A stretch of DNA of 12,584 nucleotides from an uncultured Clostridia bacterium (GTDB taxonomy: Bacteria; Bacillota; Clostridia; Oscillospirales; Acutalibacteraceae). Positions 1 to 5,971 of this stretch are shown piece by piece (the stretch's first letter is position 1; every line of letters starts with the position of its first letter). Position numbers and translations under genes: made by a program. The DNA lies in assembly GCA_937880805.1 (NCBI GenBank), contig CALGRR010000046.1, forward strand, positions 1-12,584. The letters are read 5' to 3'. The notes beneath the pieces were generated by a model. It saw only the letters and a list, made by a program, of their open reading frames with translations, had not been told where the DNA came from and ran no database searches.

Positions 1-7
1 CGTCTTT

Positions 8-30
8 AACCCCTGGTAGAACCAGGGGTT
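8..30. other. Perfect 9-bp hairpin at left edge
   Basis: Positions 8-16 (AACCCCTGG) and 22-30 (CCAGGGGTT) form a perfect inverted repeat around a 5-base loop. The run TTTATTT follows on the + strand, so it could be the terminator of a + strand gene lying left of the window. The tail is not a clean T-run, so a transposon-end hairpin is also possible. Nothing else in the first 56 bases is recognisable. Confidence 0.5.
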
Positions 31-56
31 TATTTCCACACCTGAAGGCACCAACT

Positions 57-97
57 AAAAATGGCTTGCAGAGGATTTCAAACCTTTGCAAGCCATT
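57..97 (-). terminator. Intrinsic terminator of the MgtC gene
   Basis: An 11-bp stem (60-70 with 87-97, AATGGCTTGCA/TGCAAGCCATT) is followed on the minus strand by TTTT (60-57). It begins 19 bases past the MgtC stop codon. A further AGG/CCT pairing lies inside the loop. On the + strand the same hairpin precedes ATTATTTTTT, so it may work in both directions. Confidence 0.75.
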
Positions 98-116
98 ATT
101 TTTTGGGATTTTATTT

Positions 117-821
117 TTATATTTCAACAGAAAGAACATTTTCATTTTGCTCTGCAAGAAGCATTATTTCATCCATTGATGTTGTTCTCGACTTTTTGAT
201 TGTAACATCAAGAGTTATTGTTGAATCGTTGTTTCTTTCCATTTTGCAGGTTTCAAGTTTAATGTTCATACTTTTAAGCATTTCCCTGAATTCCTTAACG
301 GATTCGGGATTATCATTCAGAACAACGGTGAATTCATTCGAGGTGTTTTCAAGCTTCGTGAGATACTTATGAAGCATAAGCTGAAAAACAATCATAATAA
401 TTGTTGCACAGATACCGACAGTATACATTCCAGCACCGATTGCAAGACCGACGCTCGCCGTTGTCCAGATTCCTGCGGCGGTTGTCAGACCCTTTATGGA
501 TACATCTCTGACAAAAATCACGCCCGCACCGAGGAAGCCGACACCGGTTATAACATTGGAGGCAATTCTTGAAGCATCTGCTCTCAAGCCTTCATACTGC
601 AGCAAATCAAAGAAGCCGTATTTTGAAACAATCATTGCCAAAGCTGCACCGAGAGCAACAAGCATATGAGTTCTTATGCCGGCATCCTTCTGCCTTCTGC
701 TTCTTTCAAAACCGATAACCATTCCGCAAAGGCACGAAAGCAGCATTCTGATAATCATAAATCCGTTATCAATAATGTCTACAATAACTTCATTATAGAA
801 AGTGTTCCAAATTTCGTTCAT
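117..821 (-). CDS. MgtC/SapB family inner-membrane protein
   Basis: This is a 234-residue membrane protein of the MgtC/SapB family. The N-terminal half is hydrophobic, with helices at about residues 20-37, 52-66, 86-104, 113-130 and 132-150. It carries the family's conserved stretches: IGFERSRRQKDAGIRTHMLV (36-55), GVGFLGAGVIF (93-103) and GLTTAAGIWTTASVGLAIGAG (111-131). Residues about 163-234 are soluble with an ACT-like beta-alpha pattern, as in the longer members. Family members are linked to magnesium limitation, acid stress and modulation of membrane ATPase; the exact role here is unknown. The start is supported by AAGGGGG 7 bases upstream. It stands alone with its own promoter and terminator. 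The 5' leader is short (under 30 bases), leaving no room for a magnesium riboswitch, so control is probably not by M-box. Confidence 0.9.
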   Translation of the reverse strand: MNEIWNTFYNEVIVDIIDNGFMIIRMLLSCLCGMVIGFERSRRQKDAGIRTHMLVALGAALAMIVSKYGFFDLLQYEGLRADASRIASNVITGVGFLGAGVIFVRDVSIKGLTTAAGIWTTASVGLAIGAGMYTVGICATIIMIVFQLMLHKYLTKLENTSNEFTVVLNDNPESVKEFREMLKSMNIKLETCKMERNNDSTITLDVTIKKSRTTSMDEIMLLAEQNENVLSVEI

Positions 822-849
822 AGAATTATCCCCCTTTATATATTTTTTT

Positions 850-878
850 AGTTTAACATTTTATTTAATTTTTGTCAA
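850..878 (-). promoter_or_regulatory. Sigma-A promoter of the MgtC gene
   Basis: On the minus strand TTGACA (878-873) and TAAACT (855-850) are separated by exactly 17 bases. The -10 box ends about 28 bases before the start codon of the MgtC gene. Confidence 0.8.
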
Positions 879-904
879 CAAAAGCAACGAGTATTATTTA
901 AAAT

Positions 905-927
905 GCACCTCTGCAACACAGAGGTGC
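905..927 (-). terminator. Hairpin after the epimerase gene
   Basis: A perfect 9-bp stem, GCACCTCTG (905-913) with CAGAGGTGC (919-927), has a 5-base loop and lies 7 bases past the epimerase stop codon. The tail on the minus strand is ATTTAAATAAT, a weak U-tract, so termination may be incomplete. The MgtC promoter starts 27 bases further on. Confidence 0.6.
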
Positions 928-933
928 CGGAAT

Positions 934-1920
934 TTAATCTCTTGTTTTAATCCATTCCAAGGTATCAATAAGGGTTGCCTCAAACGGTCTAGGAATAAAA
1001 CCAAGCTCTGAACGTGCTTTTTCATTTGAGAAATTGCAGTTTTCACACAGCTTACGAAGAGAATACTCATTAAGTACCGGGGGCATATTTGCCATTTCAA
1101 AAATATTTTCAATGCTAGGCAGTATTTTTTCAATATATTCCTTTTTTACTGTAATCTTAGGCGGTCTTTTGTTTCTTATTTTGCAAAGAGTAGTCATAAA
1201 ATCAGACATACTCATCTTATACCCCGAAAGAATATAACATTCACCGCTTTTACCTTTTTCGGCAGCAGCAATCATTCCTTTTGCAACATCTCTTATATCA
1301 ATAAAGTTTGTTGCTCCGAAATCCAGATTAACCGAAAAAACGCCTTTATTAAAAAGCTTAAGCATAGATAGTACGCTGGATGTTTCATTAAAATCATCGG
1401 GTCCTATGCATGTGCTGGGATGAACAATAAAAACTTCAAGATTTTCATCCGCAGAATCAAGAACATATTGACTTGCTGCGGCTTTTGTTTTTCCGTAATC
1501 TCCCTCTATTAACTCCGGATCAAAATGATTAACCTCCACTATCTGTTCATTTTCATCGGCGGGAACGGGAATTGCATCAACAGAAGAAACATAAACAAGT
1601 TTTTTTACTCCGCACTTCTTGCAAGCTTCAACAACATTTTTTGTGCCTTCAAAATTAGTTTTCCAAAGTTTTTCGGTTTTTTTGCCGCTTATATCAACAA
1701 GCCCTGCTATATGATAAACAATATCTGCACCTTCAAATGTATTCTCAAGGTCATCAGGATTACAAATATCTCCGAAAACTTTATCGCACGGAATACCTAA
1801 AAATATGGGACTGTCTGATCGTAAGAGCAGGCGAATTTTTTCATTTCTTGCAACAAGCTCTTTTACAAGAGCGTAACCGACAAACCCTTTTCCGCCGGTA
1901 ATAACGCTTAATTTCGCCAT
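934..1920 (-). CDS. NAD(P)-dependent epimerase/dehydratase (extended SDR)
   Basis: This 328-residue protein is an extended short-chain dehydrogenase/reductase of the kind annotated as nucleoside-diphosphate-sugar epimerase or dihydroflavonol-reductase-like. Visible features: a glycine-rich Rossmann loop TGGKGFVG (8-15), GDI (50-52) where adenine is contacted, the VSSVDA strand (111-116) with the catalytic serine, the YGKTK catalytic motif (Tyr142, Lys146), and HPSTCIGP (167-174), typical of extended SDRs. The length fits the family. Substrate cannot be read from sequence; a sugar nucleotide or a small ketone is possible. AGAAGGGA precedes the ATG at good spacing, and a consensus promoter lies just upstream. 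It is monocistronic and reads away from proS, so no pathway partner is visible. Confidence 0.87.
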   Translation of the reverse strand: MAKLSVITGGKGFVGYALVKELVARNEKIRLLLRSDSPIFLGIPCDKVFGDICNPDDLENTFEGADIVYHIAGLVDISGKKTEKLWKTNFEGTKNVVEACKKCGVKKLVYVSSVDAIPVPADENEQIVEVNHFDPELIEGDYGKTKAAASQYVLDSADENLEVFIVHPSTCIGPDDFNETSSVLSMLKLFNKGVFSVNLDFGATNFIDIRDVAKGMIAAAEKGKSGECYILSGYKMSMSDFMTTLCKIRNKRPPKITVKKEYIEKILPSIENIFEMANMPPVLNEYSLRKLCENCNFSNEKARSELGFIPRPFEATLIDTLEWIKTRD

Positions 1921-1952
1921 TGAATTCCCTTCTTTCTATTATATTATTTTTA

Positions 1953-1981
1953 ATTATAGAACAATAGCCCACGAAAGTCAA
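1953..1981 (-). promoter_or_regulatory. Sigma-A promoter of the epimerase gene
   Basis: On the minus strand TTGACT (1981-1976) and a perfect TATAAT (1958-1953) are separated by 17 bases, 33 bases before the ATG. Confidence 0.85.
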
Positions 1982-2061
1982 CACTTTCAATACAGATTAC
2001 CGCTATTTTGTTCATTTTTGATAAAGTGTATAAGTTTCGCAGGTGTCATATAAAATATAGA

Positions 2062-2090
2062 TTGACATTTAATTATATTTGATGTAAAAT
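2062..2090 (+). promoter_or_regulatory. Promoter of the proS T-box transcript
   Basis: TTGACA (2062-2067), 17 bases, then TAAAAT (2085-2090). The predicted start near 2097 coincides with the beginning of the T-box stem I sequence. The bases between this and the divergent epimerase promoter (1982-2061) show no further feature. Confidence 0.85.
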
Positions 2091-2099
2091 ATCAAAGAT

Positions 2100-2335
2100 A
2101 ATAAAAGGCAATGAAAAGAATCAGTAAACGGATTTGTGTTTTTCAGAAAGAATGCGGCTGATGAAAGCATTCATTCACGCCCGTTGAACCCGTCTTTGAG
2201 CTTCAATGCAGAACAAAAAGTAAGCATTGACGGTTTTCCCCGTTATCGGATTTTGAGAGCAGGATTTTCCTGAACTCGGGTGGTACCGCAGACTATTTTG
2301 TTTGTCCCGAGCCTATCGGCTTCGGGGCTTTTTTA
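2100..2335 (+). promoter_or_regulatory. T-box riboswitch, proline-responsive
   Basis: The untranslated leader of proS carries the hallmarks of a T-box: AGTA near 2132, an AG-bulge and distal-loop region (CAGAAAG at about 2144 and GGCTGATGAAAGC at 2156-2168), a specifier-loop end GAACCC...CTTTGAG (2186-2200) and the T-box core TGGTACCGC (2281-2289). The likely specifier is CCC at 2189-2191 (Pro), inferred from position and the downstream gene. CTCGGG (2275-2280) can pair with CCCGAG (2306-2311) as the antiterminator, which excludes the terminator hairpin. Uncharged tRNA-Pro is expected to stabilise the antiterminator, so proS is transcribed when charged tRNA-Pro is scarce. Confidence 0.93.
2306..2334 (+). 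terminator. T-box regulated terminator
   Basis: CCCGAGCC (2306-2313) pairs with GGCTTCGGG (2319-2327, one bulged base), followed by TTTTTT (2329-2334). It shares its 5' arm with the antiterminator. Confidence 0.9.
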
Positions 2336-2350
2336 TTTGGAGGTAAAAAA

Positions 2351-4069
2351 ATGAAAATTGACAAACTTGCAGGCGAAAGATTTAAAGAAAAGCCCTCGGA
2401 TTGCGTCATTGACAGCCACGCTCTGATGCTCAGGGGCGGCTATATGAAGGGTGTTGCAAACGGCATCTATTCTTCATTTATGCCTTTAAGAAGAATCACA
2501 AGAAAAATTGAAAACATTATCCGTGAAGAAATGGATGCCATCGACGGTCAGGAAGTTCAGTTCCCCGTTGTTATGCCCGCATCTCTCTGGGCTGAATCGG
2601 GCAGATACGAAAGCATCGGCAGCGAGCTTATGAGAATGAAGGACAGAAATGATGCTCCGATGGTTCTCGGTATGACTCACGAAGAAGCTGCCGTTCAGCT
2701 CGTTCGTGAATATGCAAACACATACACAAGATACCCCTTTATGATTTATCAGGTTCAGACCAAGTTCCGTGATGAAGCACGCCCCAGAGGCGGTCTTATC
2801 CGTGTTCGTGAATTCACAATGAAGGACGCTTATTCCTTCCATACTTCGCAGGAAGACCTTGAAAGATACTATGACATTTGCTATAAAGCATATGAAAGAA
2901 TCTTTGCAAGAGCAGGCATTCCCGAGGTTATAACCGTTGCTTCAGACTCAGGTATGATGGGCGGCAGCGTTTCACACGAATATATGCTCCTCTCCCCCGT
3001 TGGCGAAGATTCAATCGCTGTTTGCTCCGAATGTGATTACAGAGCTAATATGGAAGCTGCAGAAAGCATCATCAAAAACGAAATCATCGGCGAAAGCAAA
3101 GAACTTGAGTTGGTTTACACACCCGATATTCACACTATTGAAGATATTTGCAATTTCCTTAAAACTCCTCTTGAAGAATCCTGCAAGGCAGTTGTCTATC
3201 AGAAAAATATGACCGATGAATATGTTGTTATTTTCACAAGAGGCGACCTTGACATCAACGAAACAAAGCTTACCAACTATCTCGGCGAAGCTGTTCATCC
3301 CGCAGTAATAACAGACGATTGCGGTTTGTTTGCAGGCTTCATCGGCCCCGTTGGACTTGATAAGGAAAAGTTTACCATTCTTTATGATAAGTCACTTGAA
3401 AACACCCACAACCTTTCCTGCGGTGCAAACAAGCTTGACCATCACTACACCGGTCTTAAAATCAGCCGTGATATCGGCGAGGTTGAATATATTGACCTTG
3501 CAAAAATCAAGGAAGGCGGCATCTGCCCCAAATGCGGAAAGCCCGCAATAACAATTTCAAGAGGTATTGAGGTTGGAAACATATTCCAGCTCGGTACAAA
3601 ATACACAAAATCAATGGGTATGCAGTATCTTGACAGCGAGGGTAATCTTCAGTATCCCATTATGGGCTGCTACGGCATCGGCGTCGGCAGACTTGCCGCA
3701 TCGGTTTGCGAAGCACATCACGATGAATACGGCCCCATCTGGCCTATGTCAATCGCTCCCTGGCACGTTCAGATTTGCTGCCTTCGTGCTGATGATGAGG
3801 AATGCAAGGGCGTTTCCGACGGTCTTTATCAGCAGATGCTTGATAAGAGAATGGAAGTTATTTATGATGACAGAAACATCCGCCCCGGTGCAATGTTCTC
3901 TGATGCTGACCTTCTCGGTGTACCCGTAAGAGTTATCGTAAGCCCCAGAAACCTCAAGGAAGGCGTTTGTGAAATCGTTACCCGTGATAAAGAAATCAGC
4001 CTTAAGGTTGAGCTTGATAAGGTTATCGAAACAGTTCAGGGCATTATCAACGACAGACTTTCTAAATAA
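2351..4069 (+). CDS. proS: Prolyl-tRNA synthetase, bacterial type with editing domain
   Basis: This cytosolic class II aminoacyl-tRNA synthetase joins proline to tRNA-Pro using ATP. At 572 residues it has the length of the bacterial form that carries an inserted editing domain. Visible parts: the GMTHEEA loop (107-113), motif 2 FRDEARPRGG (139-148), an INS editing domain at about 225-385 that hydrolyses Ala-tRNA-Pro (a Lys at 279 fits the lysine known to matter in that domain), conserved GIEVGNIFQLGTKYT (405-419), motif 3 GIGVGR (442-447) with its arginine, and a C-terminal anticodon-binding domain from about 470. GGAGGT lies 6 bases before the ATG. Expression is controlled by the T-box leader. 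It ends in a strong terminator shared with the convergent phosphodiesterase gene. Confidence 0.97.
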   Translation: MKIDKLAGERFKEKPSDCVIDSHALMLRGGYMKGVANGIYSSFMPLRRITRKIENIIREEMDAIDGQEVQFPVVMPASLWAESGRYESIGSELMRMKDRNDAPMVLGMTHEEAAVQLVREYANTYTRYPFMIYQVQTKFRDEARPRGGLIRVREFTMKDAYSFHTSQEDLERYYDICYKAYERIFARAGIPEVITVASDSGMMGGSVSHEYMLLSPVGEDSIAVCSECDYRANMEAAESIIKNEIIGESKELELVYTPDIHTIEDICNFLKTPLEESCKAVVYQKNMTDEYVVIFTRGDLDINETKLTNYLGEAVHPAVITDDCGLFAGFIGPVGLDKEKFTILYDKSLENTHNLSCGANKLDHHYTGLKISRDIGEVEYIDLAKIKEGGICPKCGKPAITISRGIEVGNIFQLGTKYTKSMGMQYLDSEGNLQYPIMGCYGIGVGRLAASVCEAHHDEYGPIWPMSIAPWHVQICCLRADDEECKGVSDGLYQQMLDKRMEVIYDDRNIRPGAMFSDADLLGVPVRVIVSPRNLKEGVCEIVTRDKEISLKVELDKVIETVQGIINDRLSK

Positions 4070-4076
4070 TATAGAA

Positions 4077-4109
4077 AAGCCTCACCGAATCGGTGAGGCT
4101 TGATTTTTT
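4077..4109. terminator. Bidirectional terminator between convergent genes
   Basis: A perfect 10-bp stem AAGCCTCACC (4077-4086) / GGTGAGGCTT (4092-4101) is followed by TGATTTTTT on the + strand and by TTTTC on the minus strand. It ends proS and also the phosphodiesterase gene, whose stop codon (4110-4108) overlaps the + strand T-run. Confidence 0.9.
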
Positions 4110-4956
4110 AATTGCAGAGAATATCGGTTTCATAATATCTGACGCCGATTTCATAAAGCATTTTTGCATCTTTGATTGTGTTTACAGTCCAGAAAGAAAC
4201 GCCGATTTTGTTATCAACCGCAAGCTGAATGGATTCCTTATCGTTCTTATCAAAATGAGGAGAAAGCCAAACATTGTCGCCGATTGCCTTCGCTTTATCG
4301 ATTTCTTCCTGAGTTATTCTGCCGATAAGGTACCAAAGCTCAATATTGGGATTGATTTCGTGAATTCTTCTGAGCTGTTCAAGGTCAAACGAAATTATTA
4401 TTGCACTTTTTTCAAGTCCTTTTGCAACAACGGCATCGATAACGGTATATAATAAATCGTATGTATCAGCCTTGATTTCTATCTGAGGTCTTGTGTTGCT
4501 TCCCACAAAAACATCAAGGAATTCATCAAGCGTAGGAACCTTAACATCTCTTAATTTCCAGAAATTCGAGCCGTTTTTATATGTGTATGAACGGATTTCA
4601 TCAAATGTGAGATCTTTAACCAACCCGTTTTCGCAAAAGCGTTTGTCAATATCATCGTTGTGAACAAGCACCCACTTGTTATCCTTTGTTAATCTTATAT
4701 CGCATTCTGCTGAATAATAACCGAGTCTGACAGCCTCTTTATAGGCAGGAAGGCTGTTTTCGGGAGCAACAGAGGTTACGCCTCTGTGTGCTGTGAGAAA
4801 AACGGGATCGTTTTCAGTTGCAACATTATTCGCTTTTACGGATATAACCTGCGAAGGCTTATTGAAATGCTTTGCAATATGAACAAACGGAAGATACTTG
4901 TTGAAATACACGGGAACAAGAACCTTAGAGATTATTTTATTAAAAGATTTATTCAT
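4108..4956 (-). CDS. Glycerophosphodiester phosphodiesterase
   Basis: This enzyme of the GDPD family (TIM barrel, metal dependent) hydrolyses glycerophosphodiesters to glycerol-3-phosphate and an alcohol, as in phospholipid or teichoic acid recycling. In the 282-residue protein the signature residues are present: His57-Arg58-Gly59 followed by APENS (64-68, Glu66 and Asn67), Glu84 and Asp86, HND around His99, IEIK (159-162), and SFWTVN (254-259) near the C-terminus. Residues 1-50 are basic and hydrophobic but form no clear signal peptide; they may associate with the membrane. A longer reading frame starts at 4992, but that ATG lies inside the promoter spacer. The start at 4956 has AGAGGTGG at ideal distance and is preferred. 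It is monocistronic. Confidence 0.92.
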   Translation of the reverse strand: MNKSFNKIISKVLVPVYFNKYLPFVHIAKHFNKPSQVISVKANNVATENDPVFLTAHRGVTSVAPENSLPAYKEAVRLGYYSAECDIRLTKDNKWVLVHNDDIDKRFCENGLVKDLTFDEIRSYTYKNGSNFWKLRDVKVPTLDEFLDVFVGSNTRPQIEIKADTYDLLYTVIDAVVAKGLEKSAIIISFDLEQLRRIHEINPNIELWYLIGRITQEEIDKAKAIGDNVWLSPHFDKNDKESIQLAVDNKIGVSFWTVNTIKDAKMLYEIGVRYYETDILCN

Positions 4957-4976
4957 AATATACCACCTCTTGAAGA

Positions 4977-5005
4977 AGTATAGCACAAGCATTATTCCTT
5001 GTCAA
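4977..5005 (-). promoter_or_regulatory. Sigma-A promoter of the phosphodiesterase gene
   Basis: On the minus strand TTGACA (5005-5000) and TATACT (4982-4977) are separated by 17 bases. The -10 box ends 20 bases before the ATG at 4956, and the boxes rule out translation from the upstream ATG at 4992. Confidence 0.85.
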
Positions 5006-5072
5006 CGAAAGAATATATTGAATATATTTATGGGTTTTTGTTTATTTTTGGGCAATAAGACTTGTTTGTATA

Positions 5073-5101
5073 GTGACAAAAGAGTATTAATATGTTAATA
5101 T
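5073..5101 (+). promoter_or_regulatory. Probable promoter of the 79-residue repeat protein
   Basis: GTGACA (5073-5078), 17 bases, TAATAT (5096-5101). Five of six -35 bases and four of six -10 bases match consensus, so the call is moderate. It would give a leader of about 40 bases before the ATG. Confidence 0.5.
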
Positions 5102-5146
5102 TTTGTTAGCAGTTAAACTGTAATAAACATAGGAGGATAAAAGATA

Positions 5147-5386
5147 ATGGAATTTGTAACAGTTATTCTTGATTTTGTTAAGAACCTTCTCGGTTTTCTT
5201 AATGAAGGCGAGGCAGCAGGAATTGTAGGCATCGTTAAAGATTTCATCGGCGGTCTTTCAGGTGAAGGCTTAACTGAAATTCTTGAAGGCGTTAAGAACC
5301 TTCTCGGCTCGCTTGGCGAAGGCGAAGCAGCAGGCATTGTTGGCATCGTTAAAGATTTTATCGCTAACATCCCCGCACTTCTTTAA
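5147..5386 (+). CDS. Unknown 79-residue acidic two-repeat amphipathic protein
   Basis: I do not recognise this gene. It encodes 79 residues made of two copies of a 38-residue unit (about 3-40 and 41-78), each with VKNLLG..L.EGEAAGIVGIVKDFI. It has no cysteine, no obvious signal peptide, 11 acidic and 4 basic residues, and hydrophobic residues spaced as in amphipathic helices. Between the copies 24 codons differ at 10 of 72 bases. Five of these are silent third-position changes and only two residues differ (Phe/Ser, Asn/Gly), which argues that the protein is translated and selected. AGGAGG lies 11 bases before the ATG, a probable promoter precedes it and a strong terminator follows, so it is monocistronic. 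By composition it resembles acidic phenol-soluble-modulin-like or leaderless membrane-active peptides; that is analogy, not homology. Confidence 0.8.
   Translation: MEFVTVILDFVKNLLGFLNEGEAAGIVGIVKDFIGGLSGEGLTEILEGVKNLLGSLGEGEAAGIVGIVKDFIANIPALL
5177..5362 (+). repeat. Direct repeat inside the 79-residue protein gene
   Basis: Two 72-base copies (5177-5248 and 5291-5362) are offset by 114 bases and identical at 62 of 72 positions, in the same reading frame. They are the DNA record of the internal protein duplication. Confidence 0.9.
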
Positions 5387-5392
5387 TCCAAA

Positions 5393-5428
5393 AAAAGATG
5401 CAGTTACGGCTGCATCTTTTCTTTTTTT
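5393..5428 (+). terminator. Intrinsic terminator of the repeat-protein gene
   Basis: An 11-bp stem AAAAGATGCAG (5393-5403) / CTGCATCTTTT (5410-5420) with a 6-base loop is followed by a second T-run (5422-5428). It starts 7 bases past the stop codon. Confidence 0.93.
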
Positions 5429-5438
5429 AAATTGGGTA

Positions 5439-5467
5439 TTGATTTTTCAAATAAAGTGTGTTAATAT
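5439..5467 (+). promoter_or_regulatory. Promoter of the tRNA-like array
   Basis: TTGATT (5439-5444), 17 bases, TAATAT (5462-5467). The predicted start near 5474 lies 10 bases before the first tRNA-like unit. No other obvious promoter or terminator appears before the real tRNA, so all three units probably share one transcript. Confidence 0.6.
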
Positions 5468-5483
5468 ATTCGAGCAGACATCT

Positions 5484-5573
5484 GGGGGCGTAGCTCAGCT
5501 GGGAGCCCAAGGCACTCAGAAACACACCCTACGAAAATTTAATAAAAATCAATTACTTAGTGTCCTCAAACAT
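5484..5573 (+). repeat. Mini-tRNA-Ala-like unit 1
   Basis: The first 22 bases equal the 5' end of the tRNA-Ala gene downstream (5663-5684). The D-arm is kept (GCTC 5493-5496 with GAGC 5503-5506), but its loop is two bases shorter. The sequence then leaves the tRNA completely: there is no anticodon arm or T-arm. CACACCCT (5523-5530) could close an imperfect acceptor-like stem with 5485-5491 (one G-T pair, one C/A mismatch). The unit ends with AATTACTTAGTGTCC (5551-5565), related to the leader of the real tRNA. It cannot be a working tRNA. It is either a decayed, re-duplicated tRNA gene or a small structured RNA. Confidence 0.75.
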
Positions 5574-5639
5574 GGGGGTGTAGCTCACTTGGGAGCCCAA
5601 AGCACTCAGAAACGCACCCCACAGAAAACTTAATAAATA

Positions 5640-5662
<23 letters not shown>
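5574..5662 (+). repeat. Mini-tRNA-Ala-like unit 2
   Basis: This second copy of the unit is about four-fifths identical to unit 1 over its whole length, including the part not related to tRNA. The D-arm is kept (5583-5586 with 5593-5596). Here the acceptor-like stem is well formed: GGGGTGT (5575-5581) pairs with GCACCCC (5614-5620) including one G-T pair, giving a roughly 46-base tRNA-like shape with acceptor and D-arm only. TTGG/CCAA around 5589-5600 could compete with the D-arm. The unit ends with AATTACTCAGTGTGC (5640-5654), which pairs with the trailer of the real tRNA. Confidence 0.75.
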
Positions 5663-5763
<101 letters not shown>

Positions 5764-5765
5764 GT

Positions 5766-5794
5766 CCACTTTCTTTGGAGAGTGGCTATTTTTT
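5766..5794 (+). terminator. Intrinsic terminator downstream of tRNA-Ala
   Basis: CCACTTTC (5766-5773) pairs with GAGAGTGG (5778-5785), 8 bp with one G-T pair and a TTTG loop, followed by TTTTTT (5789-5794). Confidence 0.85.
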
Positions 5795-5856
5795 ATGCCA
5801 TCACATATGTTCCTTCGCAGTGGGCAATAACAATTATTTTATTCTTTCAACATTTA

Positions 5857-5865
5857 TGATATAAT
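5857..5865 (+). promoter_or_regulatory. Extended -10 promoter of the sigma-factor gene
   Basis: TGATATAAT (5857-5865) is a perfect extended -10 element; no good -35 box lies 16-18 bases upstream. The leader would be about 100 bases and contains AACCAAA twice (5890-5896, 5901-5907, 11 bases apart). Confidence 0.6.
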
Positions 5866-5936
5866 TTTTTAAGATTTAAAAATTTTTTCAACCAAACTTT
5901 AACCAAAAGCAATTATGTTCCACTATACAAGTGAAA

Positions 5937-5946
5937 TCACCGGTGA
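5937..5946. promoter_or_regulatory. Palindrome TCACCGGTGA before the sigma-factor RBS
   Basis: A perfect 10-base palindrome lies about 13 bases before the Shine-Dalgarno sequence. It could be an operator or a small hairpin affecting translation. The function is inferred only from position. Confidence 0.3.
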
Positions 5947-5971
5947 ATCAAAAATCAAAGGAGGTGTAAAA

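Noticed and set aside
2486..3298. Minus-strand frames inside proS
   Set aside because: They are shadows of a well-conserved gene with no RBS or promoter.
5113..5370. Minus-strand frame opposite the 79-residue protein gene
   Set aside because: It is a mirror of the duplicated gene; it has no RBS, and the silent-change pattern supports the + strand frame.
5283..5633. + strand frame across the terminator and tRNA-like units
   Set aside because: It runs out of phase through a real gene, a strong terminator and tRNA sequence; no RBS.
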